Source of the DNA: Lysobacteraceae bacterium
Lineage (GTDB): Bacteria; Pseudomonadota; Gammaproteobacteria; Xanthomonadales; Xanthomonadaceae
Direction: 5' to 3'
Length of the DNA stretch: 64,000 bases
NCBI GenBank assembly: GCA_003241895.1
Contig: QBLY01000006.1
Location: 53,493 to 117,492 of the forward strand
The stretch's first letter is position 1. Each line of letters starts with the position of its first letter. The position numbers and the translations under genes were made by a program. Below are positions 52,955-64,000 of this stretch, piece by piece. The notes beneath the pieces were generated by a model. That model was given only the letters and a program-made list of their open reading frames with translations, searched no databases and was not told the DNA's origin.

Positions 52955-54244
52955 TCAGCGCTTGTCGAGCGCCACGTAGTCGCGGCCGGCGGCGCCGGTG
53001 TAGATCTGGCGCGGGCGGCCGATCTTGGCTTCCGGATCGGTCTGCTGCTCGAGCCAATGCGACACCCAGCCGGCGGTGCGGGCGATGGCGAACATCACCG
53101 TGAACATCTCGGTGGGGATGCCCAGCGCCTTGTAGATGATGCCCGAGTAGAAATCGACGTTCGGGTACAGCTTGCGCTGCACGAAGTAGTCGTCCTTCAG
53201 GGCCGCTTCCTCCAGGCGCATCGCCACTTCCAGCATCGGGTCGTTGACGCCAAGCTCGGCCAGCACTTCGTGGCACATCTCGCGGATGATGGTCGCGCGC
53301 GGGTCGAAGTTCTTGTAGACCCGATGGCCGAAGCCCATCAGGCGGAAGCCCGAATTCTTGTCCTTGGCGCGGTCCACGGCCTTGGAAACGTCTTCCGGGC
53401 GGCCGATCTCGGACAGCATCTTGAGCACGGCCTCGTTGGCGCCGCCGTGCGCCGGACCCCACAGCGCGGCCACGCCCGCGGCCACGCAGGCATACGGGTT
53501 GGCGCCGGTGGAGCCGACCAGGCGGACCGTGGACGTGGAGGCGTTCTGTTCGTGGTCGGCGTGCAGGATGAACAGCAGGTCGAGCGCCTTGGCGGCGATC
53601 GGTTTCATGATCAGCGGCTCGCTGGGCACTTCGAACATCATGTGCAGGAAGCGATCGACGTATTCGAGGTTGTTGCGCGGGTAGCGCACCGGCCAGCCGA
53701 TGGAGTAGCGGTAGCAGGCGGCGGCGATGGTCGGCACCTTGGCCAGCAGGCGGATGGCCGCCAGGCGGCGCTGCTCGGGATCCTCGAGGTCGAGGTCGCC
53801 GTGGTAGAACGCCGCCAGCGAGCCGATCATGCCGCACAGCATCGCCATCGGGTGGGCGTCGTGGCGGAAGCCACCCAGGAAGCCCTTGAAGGCCTCATGC
53901 ATCATCGTGTGGTGGGTGACCTCGTGTTCGAACTTGTCGAACTCGGCCGGGGTCGGCAACTCGCCGTTCATCAGCAGGTAGCTGGTTTCGAGGAAGTTGG
54001 AGTGCTTGGCGAGCTGCTCGATCGGGTAGCCGCGGTAAAGCAGCACGCCTTCGTCGCCGTCGATGTAGGTCACCGCGCTGCGGCAGCTGGCCGTGGCCAC
54101 GAAGCCGGGGTCGTAGGTGAACAGGCCCGTTTCCTTGGGCAGCCGGGTGATGTCGACGCAGGGCGCGCCCAGGGTGCCGGTATAGACGGGAAGCTCGACG
54201 TTCTTGCCGGCGGCGTTGAGTACGACGCTCTTGTTGTCGGACAC
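52955..54244 (-). CDS. gltA: Citrate synthase
   Basis: 429-residue type II (hexameric, Gram-negative) citrate synthase joining acetyl-CoA and oxaloacetate. [40 protein letters not shown] and the signature [14 protein letters not shown], with the catalytic His and Asp residues, are intact. The beta-rich N-terminal domain (about 1-55) is that of NADH-inhibited enzymes. The GTG at 54244 follows AAAGGAG with seven-base spacing. It is transcribed alone, after rpmE2. Confidence 0.96.
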   Translation of the reverse strand: MSDNKSVVLNAAGKNVELPVYTGTLGAPCVDITRLPKETGLFTYDPGFVATASCRSAVTYIDGDEGVLLYRGYPIEQLAKHSNFLETSYLLMNGELPTPAEFDKFEHEVTHHTMMHEAFKGFLGGFRHDAHPMAMLCGMIGSLAAFYHGDLDLEDPEQRRLAAIRLLAKVPTIAAACYRYSIGWPVRYPRNNLEYVDRFLHMMFEVPSEPLIMKPIAAKALDLLFILHADHEQNASTSTVRLVGSTGANPYACVAAGVAALWGPAHGGANEAVLKMLSEIGRPEDVSKAVDRAKDKNSGFRLMGFGHRVYKNFDPRATIIREMCHEVLAELGVNDPMLEVAMRLEEAALKDDYFVQRKLYPNVDFYSGIIYKALGIPTEMFTVMFAIARTAGWVSHWLEQQTDPEAKIGRPRQIYTGAAGRDYVALDKR

Positions 54245-54420
54245 GGGCTGACTCCTTTCAGGGATGGCGCGACCCGCATCCACGAAGGCTTTGGCGCGGC
54301 GTTCGCTGCTGAGATGGCAAGGCGCCGCCGGGGCGGTCACCATTCGCCCAAGTATCTCACAGGGCCCGCGGCCAAGTCAGTGACGGGGGCATGAACCTTG
54401 GTCGGGGTTGCACCGGACGC

Positions 54421-54446
54421 AAAAAGGCCACCCGGGGGTGGCCTTT
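54421..54446 (-). terminator. Rho-independent terminator after rpmE2
   Basis: On the minus strand AAAGGCCACCC and GGGTGGCCTTT pair as an 11 bp stem, followed by a T run (complement of 54421-54425), 37 bp after the L31 stop. Confidence 0.88.
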
Positions 54447-54483
54447 CCTTCCGCGACCGCTCCCGGGAACCCGGGGTGGTCGA

Positions 54484-54726
54484 TTACTTGGCGTAGCGCT
54501 TGCGGAAGCGATCGACGCGGCCGCCGGTGTCCATGACCTTCTGCTTGCCCGTGTAGAACGGGTGCGAAGCGGAGGTGATGTCGACCTTGATCAGGGGGTA
54601 TTCGTTGCCGTCCGTCCAGGTGACCTTGTCCTTGCTCGACAGGGTGGAGCGGGTGAGGAAAGCGAATTCGGAGGACAGGTCCTGGAAGACGACTGCTTTG
54701 TAGTTCGGATGGATGTCGGCCTTCAT
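54484..54726 (-). CDS. rpmE2: Ribosomal protein bL31, type B (zinc-independent)
   Basis: 80 residues: [19 protein letters not shown], then [36 protein letters not shown] and DRFRKRYAK. The cysteine quartet of the zinc-containing type A L31 is absent, and the extra strand region typical of type B is present. GGAG lies before the ATG. In many bacteria type B is Zur-repressed and replaces type A under zinc limitation; no Zur box was recognised here. Confidence 0.95.
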   Translation of the reverse strand: MKADIHPNYKAVVFQDLSSEFAFLTRSTLSSKDKVTWTDGNEYPLIKVDITSASHPFYTGKQKVMDTGGRVDRFRKRYAK

Positions 54727-54766
54727 GGCAATTGCTCCGCCGGTGTTTACGTGGGAAAAGACCGTC

Positions 54767-54772
54767 ATTATA
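54767..54772 (-). promoter_or_regulatory. -10 box of rpmE2
   Basis: A perfect TATAAT on the minus strand, 40 bp before the ATG. A TTGCGG hexamer 18 bp upstream (54796-54791) can serve as -35. Confidence 0.6.
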
Positions 54773-54815
54773 GGCCCGGCCCCGCGCCCACCGCAAGCCT
54801 TTGCCGGTTGCGGCT

Positions 54816-55748
54816 TCAGGCCCCCAGCCCCGACCGCACCAAGGCCTCGAACCGCGCCTGGTCGTAATCCATCACGATCCGGGCATTGGCCGGGCGCCCC
54901 ATGCGCCCCTGCCAGTCCACCAGCGTGGCGCCACGGCTGTGCCGACCCTCCAGTTCCACCGCCAGGTAGCGGTCCTCGGCGCGGCTTATGCCGCCGGGCT
55001 GAAGCGCCGCCGCCATGGCCAGCGCATCGGCGCTGAGCCAGCGCCCGCCGCGATGGTCGGCCGGGCGCGCCCGGTTGGCCCGCGAAATCAGCTCGTAGAA
55101 GCGCCCACGGTTGTCCCCACCCGCCAGCCAGCCCGTCACGTCGGCGTGCTGCAGGCCGTGCCGGGTGACCGCCTCCCAGTCCACCAGTTCGAAGCGCGGG
55201 AAGCCGCGGAACACCACGTCGGCGGCCTCCGGATCGAAGGCGATGTTGAATTCCGCCGGGATGGACGTATTGCCCTGCCCCGTCACCGCGCCGCCCATCA
55301 CCACCAGCCGCCCGATCCGCGAAGGCAGCTCGGGATCCAGGCGCAGGGCCAGGGCCAGGTTGGTCAGCGGGCCCAGCGTGACCAGCAGCAGCCGGCCCTG
55401 GTTTTCCTTCGCCAGACGAATGATGGCCAGCGCCGCGTGCTCGTCCTGCGCCGACCGTGCCGACGGCTCATAGCCGGTGTCGCCGAAACCGTCCTGGCCA
55501 TGGACGTAGGCGGCGTCGTCGGCTTCGTGCAGCAGGGGCACCGGGCAGCCGGCGAAAACCGGCACCTCGACCCCCGCGACTTCGCAGAGCTTGAGCGCAT
55601 TGGCCACCGTGTGGCGCAGGCCGACGTTGCCGGCGGCGACGGTCAGCCCGAGCAGGCGATGGCGCGGGTCGGCGAAGGCCATCAGCAGGGCCAGCGCGTC
55701 GTCCACGCCGGGGTCGGTGTCGATCAGCAGCGGAATGAGTTCGTCCAT
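54816..55748 (-). CDS. Inosine-uridine preferring nucleoside hydrolase family protein
   Basis: 310 residues hydrolysing the N-glycosidic bond of ribonucleosides. The Ca2+-binding cluster [16 protein letters not shown] is intact near the N-terminus, followed by [44 protein letters not shown], the [16 protein letters not shown] block and a C-terminal Asp/His region. The ATG at 55748 begins the conserved strand. It reads away from recG on the same strand with 61 bp between; base specificity is unclear. Confidence 0.93.
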   Translation of the reverse strand: MDELIPLLIDTDPGVDDALALLMAFADPRHRLLGLTVAAGNVGLRHTVANALKLCEVAGVEVPVFAGCPVPLLHEADDAAYVHGQDGFGDTGYEPSARSAQDEHAALAIIRLAKENQGRLLLVTLGPLTNLALALRLDPELPSRIGRLVVMGGAVTGQGNTSIPAEFNIAFDPEAADVVFRGFPRFELVDWEAVTRHGLQHADVTGWLAGGDNRGRFYELISRANRARPADHRGGRWLSADALAMAAALQPGGISRAEDRYLAVELEGRHSRGATLVDWQGRMGRPANARIVMDYDQARFEALVRSGLGA

Positions 55749-55809
55749 GCACGGAGTATGCAAGAGGACGCCGCCCGATGAAAAAGTACCCGGGCCCAAA
55801 GATGCCTGC

Positions 55810-57939
<2,130 letters not shown>

Positions 57940-57943
57940 CGAA

Positions 57944-58327
57944 TCAGCCGGTGACGAGGATGGCGTCGATTTCCACCCGCGCCCCGCGCGGCAGCGCCGA
58001 CACCTGGATGGTCGAGCGCGCCGGGTACGGCAGCTGGAAGTAGTTGGCCATCACGGCGTTCACCGCCGCGAAATCGGCAAGGTCGGTGAGGTAGATGCCG
58101 ACGCGCGCGACGTCGCCCAGCGTACCGCCCGCCGCCTCGCAGACCGCGGTCAGGTTGTCGAACACCCGGCGCGCCTCGGTGCTGATGTCGGCCTGTACCA
58201 GCTCGCCCGTTGCGGGGTCGAGCGGGATCTGGCCGGACAGGTAGACGACGCCGCCGGCGCGCACGGCTTGCGAATACGGCCCGATGGCGGCCGGCGCTCG
58301 CGGGGTGTTGATGGGTTCACGGGACAT
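57944..58327 (-). CDS. ridA: RidA family enamine/imine deaminase
   Basis: 127 residues of the YjgF/YER057c/UK114 family that hydrolyses reactive 2-aminoacrylate and related imines from PLP enzymes. [49 protein letters not shown] and the terminal signature [21 protein letters not shown] (Arg for substrate carboxylate, Glu) are intact. It starts 66 bp after spoT and is followed by recG after 4 bp, so the three probably share a transcript. Confidence 0.94.
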   Translation of the reverse strand: MSREPINTPRAPAAIGPYSQAVRAGGVVYLSGQIPLDPATGELVQADISTEARRVFDNLTAVCEAAGGTLGDVARVGIYLTDLADFAAVNAVMANYFQLPYPARSTIQVSALPRGARVEIDAILVTG

Positions 58328-58393
58328 GGCGGACCTCGGCGCGGTGGTTGAATCCCGATTGTAGGGGCCGGCCCATGCGCCGGCCAGTCCTGG

Positions 58394-60565
58394 TCAGAGC
58401 CGCTGCACGCCGTGCACCACGCCCAGGCGCCGGATTCGCCGGATCACGTCAGCCAAATGCTTGCGGTGGCGCACTTCGATCGAGAACTCCATCACCGACA
58501 TCGTCACGTCGCGCTCGCGGTACTCGACCGAGTCGATGTTGGAGTTGCTCTCGGCCACCGCGGCGGCCACCTGGGCCAGCGAGCCCGGCTTGTTGTCCAC
58601 TTCGATGCGCAGCGCCACCCGGTAGTCGCCCTGGACGTTGCGGTCCCATGCCATGGGCACGCAGCGCTCGGGGAACTTGCGGTACTCCGCCACGTTCGGG
58701 CAATCGGCGCGGTGCACCACCACGCCCTTGCCGGCGCTGAGGTAGCCCATGATCTCGTCGCCCGGTATCGGGTGGCAGCAGGCGGCAAAGCTCAACACGC
58801 CGCGTTCGCTGCCCGAGATCATGATGCGCTCGAGGCTGCCCTGCGACAGCGGCGCCGAAGAAAGCGGAAGCTCGTCCTGGCCATGCACCAGCAGGCGCGC
58901 CACCTGCGCCGGCATGCGGTTTCCCAGCGCGATGTCGGCCAGCAGCTCCTCCAGCCGGCGATGGCGCATTTCAACCAGTATCTGCTCGATGCGCCCGGCC
59001 GGGATGCGGTCGAGCGAGCTGTCCATGCCCTCCAGCGCGCGGTCCAGCATGCGATGGCCCAGGTCCACCGCATCCTCGTGCTCGAGCCGCTTCAGGAAAT
59101 GGCGGATGGCCGTGCGGGCCTTGCTGGACACCACGAACTCCAGCCACTGCGGGCCGGGCGTGGCCGACGGCGCGGTGATGATTTCCACGCTCTGGCCGCT
59201 GGCCAACCTGGTGCGCAGCGGGCCCAGCTTCTTGTCCACGCGCGCAGCCACCGCGTGGTTGCCCACGTCGGTGTGCACGGCATAGGCGAAATCGAGCGCG
59301 GTGGCGTTGCGCGGCAGCGCCAGGATGTCGCCCTTGGGCGTGAACAGGTAGACCTCGTCGGGGAACAGGTCCACCTTGACGTTCTCGAGGAACTCCAGCG
59401 ACGAGCCGGCGTTTTGTTGGGCGACCATCAGGTTGCGCACCCAGTCCTGGGCGCGCGCCTGCGCGGCGCTGCCGCCGGCACCGGCGTTCTTGTAAACCCA
59501 GTGCGCGGCGATGCCGCGCTCGGCCACCAGGTCCATGTCCTCGGTGCGGATCTGCACTTCCACCGGCGCGCCGTAGGGGCCGAACAACACGGTGTGAAGG
59601 CTCTGGTAGCCGTTGGCCTTGGGGATGGCGATGAAGTCGCGGAAGCGCGTATCCAGCGGCTTGTAGATCGAGTGCACCGCTCCCAGCGCGTGGTAGCACT
59701 GCATCACCGTCGGCACCACGATGCGGAAGCCGAATACGTCCAGCACCTGCTCGAGGCTCTTGTTCTCCTGGCGCATCTTGGTATAGATGCTCCACGGCGC
59801 CTTGACGCGGCTCACCAGGTGGTTGCGCAGGCCTTCCTGGGCCAGGCGCTGCGCGATTTGCGCCTCGATGGTGACCAGGGCCTCGCGGCGCATCACCGGC
59901 TGGGAGGCAATGCGCCTGGAAATCACCGCGTGCCGATAGGGATACAGGGCACGGAAGCCCAGGTCCTGCAGCTCGGCCTTGATCTTGTTCATGCCCAGCC
60001 GTTGGGCGATGGGCGCGTAGATCTCCAGCGTCTCGCGGGCGATGCGCCGGCGTGCGTCCACCGCCATCGCGTCCAGCGTGCGCATGTTGTGCAGCCGGTC
60101 GGCCAGCTTGATCAGGATGACGCGCAGGTCGCGCGCCATCGCCAGCATCATCTTGCGGAAGCTTTCCGCCGCGGCTTCCTGCCGGTCACGGAACTGCAGC
60201 TTGTCGAGCTTGGTGACGCCGTCCACCAGCTCGGCCACGGTGGGGCTGAAGCTGGCCTCGATCTCGCTGCGCGGCAGCGGCGTGTCTTCCAATGCGTCGT
60301 GCAGGATGGCCGCGCACAGGGTTTCGGCGTCCAGCCGCAGGTCGGCCAGGATGCCGGCCACGGCCACGGGATGGGTGATGTAGGCCTCGCCGCTCTTGCG
60401 GGTCTGGCCCTCGTGGGCGCGGGCGCCCATTTCGTAGGCCCTGCGGACCAGCTGCACCTGGTCTGGCGGCAGGTACTCCGCCAGCTGCTTCTCAAGCGCC
60501 GTCACGGCCTCCGGACACGGGTCCGGACCGATATCGGCCAGCTGCGGGGGTGAGAAAGAAGACAT
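58394..60565 (-). CDS. spoT: RelA/SpoT bifunctional (p)ppGpp synthetase/hydrolase
   Basis: 723 residues controlling stringent-response alarmone levels. An HD hydrolase domain (about 45-200) has the intact HPVAVAGILADL and ILHDALEDT motifs. The synthetase domain (about 240-360) has FGFRIVVPT, FRDFIAIPKANGYQSLHTVLFGP and VEVQIRTEDMD. A TGS domain (about 395-455), a helical region, a CC/RIS domain (VLSFAACCHPIPGDEIMGYLS) and a C-terminal ACT domain (about 645-723) follow. The active HD motif argues for SpoT rather than RelA. Downstream of rpoZ by 80 bp, as in related bacteria. Confidence 0.95.
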   Translation of the reverse strand: MSSFSPPQLADIGPDPCPEAVTALEKQLAEYLPPDQVQLVRRAYEMGARAHEGQTRKSGEAYITHPVAVAGILADLRLDAETLCAAILHDALEDTPLPRSEIEASFSPTVAELVDGVTKLDKLQFRDRQEAAAESFRKMMLAMARDLRVILIKLADRLHNMRTLDAMAVDARRRIARETLEIYAPIAQRLGMNKIKAELQDLGFRALYPYRHAVISRRIASQPVMRREALVTIEAQIAQRLAQEGLRNHLVSRVKAPWSIYTKMRQENKSLEQVLDVFGFRIVVPTVMQCYHALGAVHSIYKPLDTRFRDFIAIPKANGYQSLHTVLFGPYGAPVEVQIRTEDMDLVAERGIAAHWVYKNAGAGGSAAQARAQDWVRNLMVAQQNAGSSLEFLENVKVDLFPDEVYLFTPKGDILALPRNATALDFAYAVHTDVGNHAVAARVDKKLGPLRTRLASGQSVEIITAPSATPGPQWLEFVVSSKARTAIRHFLKRLEHEDAVDLGHRMLDRALEGMDSSLDRIPAGRIEQILVEMRHRRLEELLADIALGNRMPAQVARLLVHGQDELPLSSAPLSQGSLERIMISGSERGVLSFAACCHPIPGDEIMGYLSAGKGVVVHRADCPNVAEYRKFPERCVPMAWDRNVQGDYRVALRIEVDNKPGSLAQVAAAVAESNSNIDSVEYRERDVTMSVMEFSIEVRHRKHLADVIRRIRRLGVVHGVQRL

Positions 60566-60645
60566 GCCGGCAGACTACGCGGCCACGCCAGACGCATCAA
60601 TGCCGCGCTTTTGCGCGGGCGGCGAAGGCCGGCCCGCGCAAGGGA

Positions 60646-60948
60646 TTACAGGTCGTCGCCGCCCTTGGAAAGGTCGTCGTCCACCACTTCGGCGGCGGCC
60701 CACTCGAGGGCTTCACGCTCGGCGCGCTCGCGCTCGGACTTCTCGACTTCGTCGATCATCTTGGCGTCGATCCTGCGGGAGGCGATCTCGCGCAGGGCCA
60801 GCACGGTCGGCTTGTCCTGGCTTTCGCTGTTGTCGATGGTCGGCTCGACGCCCTTGGCCAGCTGGCGGGCGCGCTTGGACGCCATCAGGACCAGCTCGAA
60901 GCGGTTGTCGACGACGGACAGGCAGTCTTCCACGGTGATGCGGGCCAT
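60646..60948 (-). CDS. rpoZ: RNA polymerase omega subunit
   Basis: 100 residues: [30 protein letters not shown] at the N-terminus, then [15 protein letters not shown], the conserved RNA polymerase-binding core, and an acidic C-terminal tail ([13 protein letters not shown]). It assists beta-prime folding and, with DksA-independent site 1, binds ppGpp. GAGGAGATCC precedes the ATG. Lies between gmk and spoT. Confidence 0.96.
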   Translation of the reverse strand: MARITVEDCLSVVDNRFELVLMASKRARQLAKGVEPTIDNSESQDKPTVLALREIASRRIDAKMIDEVEKSERERAEREALEWAAAEVVDDDLSKGGDDL

Positions 60949-61064
60949 TGGATCTCCTCAACCGCACCGTGCCCGGCCTGGGCACCCACGGAAAATCAAG
61001 GGGTTACGCGAACCGCACATTGTACGCCCGGCCCGGGGCCGGCGCAAACCCGACCCTGGCTGGA

Positions 61065-61694
61065 TCAGGGGCGGCCGGCCAGCAGCTCGGCGATGAGGGC
61101 GGCGTGGCGCTGGGCCTGGCCGGGCTGGCGCAGGCGCTGGGCGACGAAGATCGAGCGCAGCTCGGCGGCGGCGGCGTCGAAGTGCTCGTTGACGATCACG
61201 AAGTCGAACTCGTCGTAGTGCGACATCTCGTCACGGGCGGCGGCAAGCCGGCGTGCGATCACTTCCTCGGTGTCCTGCCCGCGGTTGCGCATCCGGGTCT
61301 GCAGGGCATCCAGCGACGGCGGCAGGATGAAGACGCTGATGGCCTCGGGCATCTTCTCGCGCACCTGGCGCGCGCCCTGCCAGTCGATCTCCAGCAGCAC
61401 GTCCTTGCCGGCGGCCAGCTGCGGCTCCACCGACTGTCGCGCCGTGCCCTTGTAGTCGCCGTGCACCAGCGCGTGCTCGAAGAAATCGCCGGCGCCGATC
61501 ATGCGTTCGAACTCGGCCTTTTCCACGAAATGGTAGTGCTGGGCATGGCGCTCGCCCGGCCGCGGCGCCCGCGACGTGAACGAGATGGAGAGCGCGATGC
61601 CTGGCTCACGCGCCAGCACGGCGTTCACCAGGCTCGACTTGCCCGCCCCGGAGGGCGCGGCGACGATGTAGAGGGTTCCGCGCAGGGGGCTCAT
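61065..61694 (-). CDS. gmk: Guanylate kinase
   Basis: 209 residues phosphorylating GMP to GDP. The P-loop is APSGAGKSSLV; the GMP-binding segment is SFTSRAPRPGERHAQHYHFV, then FFEHALVHGDYKGT and LLEIDWQGARQVR, ending in RLAAARDEMSHYDEFDFVIVNE. The ATG at 61694 overlaps the yicC stop (ATGA). The gene is upstream of rpoZ and spoT, a conserved nucleotide-signalling neighbourhood. Confidence 0.96.
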   Translation of the reverse strand: MSPLRGTLYIVAAPSGAGKSSLVNAVLAREPGIALSISFTSRAPRPGERHAQHYHFVEKAEFERMIGAGDFFEHALVHGDYKGTARQSVEPQLAAGKDVLLEIDWQGARQVREKMPEAISVFILPPSLDALQTRMRNRGQDTEEVIARRLAAARDEMSHYDEFDFVIVNEHFDAAAAELRSIFVAQRLRQPGQAQRHAALIAELLAGRP

Positions 61695-62554
61695 TCGAGG
61701 TTTTGCACCTGTTCGCGCAGCTGTTCGATCAGCACCTTGAGCTCGACGGCGGCCTGCGTGGTGCGGCTGTCCACCGACTTGGAACCCAGGGTATTGGCTT
61801 CCCGGTTGAACTCCTGCATCAGGAAGTCGAGCCGGCGGCCGACCGCCTCGGGCAGGCCGAACACGCGGCGGGCCTCGGCGACGTGGCTGGCAAGGCGGTC
61901 GAGCTCCTCGTCCACGTCGATCTTCTGCAGGTTCAGCACCACTTCCTGCTCGAGCCGGCCCGGATCGAGCGGCAGCTTGAGGTCGGCCAGCTTGGCGTCG
62001 AGCTTGGCGCGCAGCGCGGCGCGTATCTCGGGCAGCCACTGCTTCACCTGGACGGTGATGCGTTCGATGCCGTCCAGCCGCTCCAGCATCACCGCGGCCA
62101 GCTTGGCACCCTCGCGCTCACGCGCGGCCACGAACTCGGCCAGGGTCGTGTCCAGCAGGGCCAGCGCCTCGGCCTGCAGGCCGGCCTGGTCCAGGGCGTC
62201 TTCCTCGACCACGCCCGGGTAGCGCAGCAGCTCGGTGAAGTCGGTGCGCACGCCGGGAAAGCCCTGGTCGATCCGCTGCGCCGCCTGGGCCAACTGCGCC
62301 AGCAGCGACTCGTTGATCTTCAGGTCGGCCCGGCCGCCGGCCACGGGGCGGAACCGCAGCCCCAGGTCGATCTTGCCGCGCGACACCTTCAGGGCCACCC
62401 GCTCGCGCAGGGCCGGCTCGATGGCGCGCAGTTCCTCGGGCGCGCGCACCGAAAGCTCGTGGAAGCGGTGGTTCACCGCGCGCAGTTCGCAGGTGAGGCT
62501 GCCGCCGGTGGCGGCGCGCTCGCAGGCGGCGAAGGCGGTCATGCTGCGGATCAT
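61691..62554 (-). CDS. yicC: YicC family endoribonuclease-like protein
   Basis: 287 residues: MIRSMTAFAACERAATGGSL at the N-terminus, ELRAVNHRFHELSVRAPEELR, the central helical region and the C-terminal DUF1732 part with VVLNLQKIDVDEELDRLASHV and RRLDFLMQEFNREANTLGSKS, a strong signature. YicC proteins are reported to cleave or regulate RNA (E. coli YicC acts on the small RNA RyhB). Divergent from rph (66 bp between starts), overlapping gmk. Confidence 0.93.
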   Translation of the reverse strand: MIRSMTAFAACERAATGGSLTCELRAVNHRFHELSVRAPEELRAIEPALRERVALKVSRGKIDLGLRFRPVAGGRADLKINESLLAQLAQAAQRIDQGFPGVRTDFTELLRYPGVVEEDALDQAGLQAEALALLDTTLAEFVAAREREGAKLAAVMLERLDGIERITVQVKQWLPEIRAALRAKLDAKLADLKLPLDPGRLEQEVVLNLQKIDVDEELDRLASHVAEARRVFGLPEAVGRRLDFLMQEFNREANTLGSKSVDSRTTQAAVELKVLIEQLREQVQNLE

Positions 62555-62620
62555 GGGCGGGCCCGGTGGTGATGAGGGCGAATGGTAATCTAGCCGGCCA
62601 GACAATGCCGGATTGCCCCC

Positions 62621-63349
62621 ATGACCAGCTCTCACCGCCCCAGCGGCCGCGCGCCCGACCAGCTGCGCGACATCCGCATCGAGCGGCACTACACCAGGCA
62701 CGCCGAAGGCTCGGTGCTGGTCTGCTTCGGCGACACCCAGGTGCTGTGCACCGCCAGCGTGGAAAACAAGGCGCCGGGCTTCCTGCGCGGCAAGGGCGAG
62801 GGTTGGGTGACGGCCGAGTACGGCATGCTGCCGCGCGCCACCAACACCCGCAACGACCGCGAGGCCGCGCGCGGCAAGCAGGGGGGCCGCACGCTCGAGA
62901 TCCAGCGCCTGATCGGCCGCTCGCTGCGCGCCTGCGTCGACCGCAAGGCGCTGGGCGAGCGCACCATCACCCTGGACTGCGACGTGCTGCAGGCCGACGG
63001 TGGCACCCGCACGGCGGCCATCACCGGCGCCTACGTGGCGCTGTGTGACGCCATTGCCTGGCTCAAGGGCCGCGGCGACGTCACCCGCGACCCGGTCCTG
63101 GGCGCCGTGGCGGCCGTGTCGGTCGGCATCTACCAGGGCGTGCCCGTGCTCGACCTGGACTATCGTGAAGACAGCAGCTGCGACACCGACATGAACGTGG
63201 TGATGAACGACGGCGGTGGCTTCATCGAAGTCCAGGGCACCGCCGAGGGCCACGCCTTCCGCCGCGAGGAGCTGGACGAACTGCTGGTGCTCGCCAGCCG
63301 CGGCGTCGACCAACTGGTCGCCGCGCAGCGCGAGGCGCTGGCGAAGTAA
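62621..63349 (+). CDS. rph: Ribonuclease PH
   Basis: 242-residue phosphorolytic 3'-5' exonuclease that trims tRNA 3' ends. [68 protein letters not shown], the arginine-rich tRNA loop ([18 protein letters not shown]), [23 protein letters not shown] and a C-terminal [10 protein letters not shown] are all present. Length is standard. rdgB starts 4 bp after its stop. Confidence 0.97.
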   Translation: MTSSHRPSGRAPDQLRDIRIERHYTRHAEGSVLVCFGDTQVLCTASVENKAPGFLRGKGEGWVTAEYGMLPRATNTRNDREAARGKQGGRTLEIQRLIGRSLRACVDRKALGERTITLDCDVLQADGGTRTAAITGAYVALCDAIAWLKGRGDVTRDPVLGAVAAVSVGIYQGVPVLDLDYREDSSCDTDMNVVMNDGGGFIEVQGTAEGHAFRREELDELLVLASRGVDQLVAAQREALAK

Positions 63350-63353
63350 GCCG

Positions 63354-63947
63354 ATGTCCAGGCTCGTGCTGGCCACGTCCAACGCCGGCAAGCTGGCCGA
63401 GCTGCAGCCACTGCTGGCTCCGGCCGGCTTTGAACTCGTCACCCAGGGCGCCTTGGGCGTGGGCGACGCCATCGAGGATGGCCTCACCTTCCTTGAGAAC
63501 GCGCTGATCAAGGCCCGCCACGCCAGCGCCGCCACAGGCCTGCCGGCCCTGGGCGACGACTCGGGCCTGGTGGTGGACGCATTGGGCGGCGCGCCCGGCC
63601 TTTACAGCGCGCGCTATGCCGGCGTGCACGGCGACAGCGCCGCCAACAACGCCAAGCTGCTGGGCGAAATGGAGGGGCTGGTCGGCGCCCGCCGGCGCGC
63701 GCACTTCTATTGCGTGCTGGTGCTGCTGCGCCACTTCGACGATCCGCAGCCGCTGGTGGCCGAGGGCGTGTGGCCCGGGCAGGTGCTGGAAGCGGCGCGC
63801 GGCAGCGGCGGCTTCGGCTACGACCCGGTGTTCTTTGTGCCCGGGTACGGCCTGTCCGCGGCCGAGCTGGAGCCGGGACTCAAGAACCGCATCAGCCATC
63901 GCGGCCTGGCCCTGGCCCGCCTGCGCGAGCGCCTGGCCGAACTGTGA
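63354..63947 (+). CDS. rdgB: dITP/XTP pyrophosphatase (RdgB/HAM1)
   Basis: 197 residues hydrolysing non-canonical purine triphosphates to keep them out of DNA and RNA. LVLATSNAGKLAELQPLL, FLENALIKARHAS, ALGDDSGLVVDALGGAPGLYSARYAG with metal-binding Asp residues, SGGFGYDPVFFVPGYG and KNRISHRGLAL mark the family. The ATG at 63354 is 4 bp after rph. Its stop overlaps the GTG of hemW (GTGA). Confidence 0.97.
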   Translation: MSRLVLATSNAGKLAELQPLLAPAGFELVTQGALGVGDAIEDGLTFLENALIKARHASAATGLPALGDDSGLVVDALGGAPGLYSARYAGVHGDSAANNAKLLGEMEGLVGARRRAHFYCVLVLLRHFDDPQPLVAEGVWPGQVLEAARGSGGFGYDPVFFVPGYGLSAAELEPGLKNRISHRGLALARLRERLAEL

Positions 63948-64000
63948 CCGCGCTGATCCCGCCGCCGCTGTCGCTGTACATCCACATCCCGTGGTGCGTG
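63944..64000 (+). CDS. hemW: HemW-type radical SAM protein (partial, N-terminus only)
   Basis: Only 19 codons are visible: GTG start, then TALIPPPLSLYIHIPWCV. The LYIHIPWC beginning is the hallmark of HemW (heme chaperone, formerly annotated as oxygen-independent coproporphyrinogen oxidase-like); the Cys is the first of its CxxxCxxC iron-sulfur motif. rdgB-hemW order is common in Gram-negatives. Overlap GTGA with rdgB supports coupling. Confidence 0.85.
   Translation, partial: MTALIPPPLSLYIHIPWCV

Noticed and set aside
58394-60565. Assignment of the alarmone gene as RelA.
   Set aside because: The HD hydrolase motif (ILHDALEDT) is intact, and the rpoZ-spoT order fits SpoT.

Overview
The window is a GC-rich (roughly 70%) bacterial chromosome segment, densely coding on both strands. 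Gene content and order point to the gammaproteobacterial family Lysobacteraceae (Xanthomonadaceae): thiS-thiG-trmB, a pgk-HAD-pyk-class I fba run beside gap, pilMNOPQ diverging from a class A penicillin-binding protein gene, gmk-rpoZ-spoT-ridA-recG diverging from rph-rdgB-hemW. I cannot fix the genus. No rRNA, CRISPR array, prophage or complete insertion sequence was seen. One tRNA gene (Gly, CCC anticodon) is present.

Layout. 1-5.2 kb: rimK with a partner zinc-protease gene, tRNA-Gly, thiS, thiG, trmB, and an SLC13-type permease with RCK_C domains. 5.2-10.8 kb: Rieske protein, small membrane protein, FAH-family enzyme, mscL, a secreted M28 peptidase, a secreted HExxH protease-like protein and a SPOUT methyltransferase. 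10.8-15.1 kb: an RND pump and its adaptor. 15.4-23.2 kb: glycolytic genes fba, pyk, HAD phosphatase, pgk and gap, with a GNAT/sua5 pair on the other strand and a 638 bp non-coding mobile element between sua5 and gap. 23.3-25.4 kb: OmpW, S1/P1 nuclease and a lipoprotein. 25.4-30.4 kb: an ABC exporter operon with one ATPase, three adaptor-like proteins and one MacB-type permease. 30.5-32.5 kb: an acetyl-CoA hydrolase/transferase-family gene. 32.5-40.9 kb: a sulfide/persulfide cluster (see below). 40.9-44.3 kb: transketolase and a dicarboxylate symporter. 44.4-49.5 kb: pilMNOPQ. 49.7-54.7 kb: mrcA-type PBP, a hypothetical protein, citrate synthase and ribosomal protein L31. 54.8-64 kb: nucleoside hydrolase, recG, ridA, spoT, rpoZ, gmk, yicC, rph, rdgB and the start of hemW.

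The most interesting locus is 32.5-40.9 kb. A divergent AT-rich promoter separates a rhodanese plus a BigR/SqrR-type ArsR regulator (Cys44 and Cys110, the expected dithiol spacing) from a six-gene operon. That operon encodes a sulfide:quinone oxidoreductase with all three catalytic cysteine positions, a DUF2892 membrane protein, an RND adaptor, an RND pump, a thioredoxin-2 and an AhpD-like protein. A persulfide-dioxygenase-like MBL enzyme faces the operon's end. This looks like a sulfide-sensing detoxification system with a dedicated envelope pump, whose substrate is unknown.

The second notable object is the element at 21440-22077. It has 16 bp perfect terminal inverted repeats, an 8 bp target duplication (AACAAAAA), two large internal hairpins and no credible gene, so it resembles a MITE. 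It lies in the terminator region shared by sua5 and gap.

Start sites were chosen from Shine-Dalgarno matches, overlapping stop/start codons and family N-termini. Functions are by family recognition; nothing was checked against a database.
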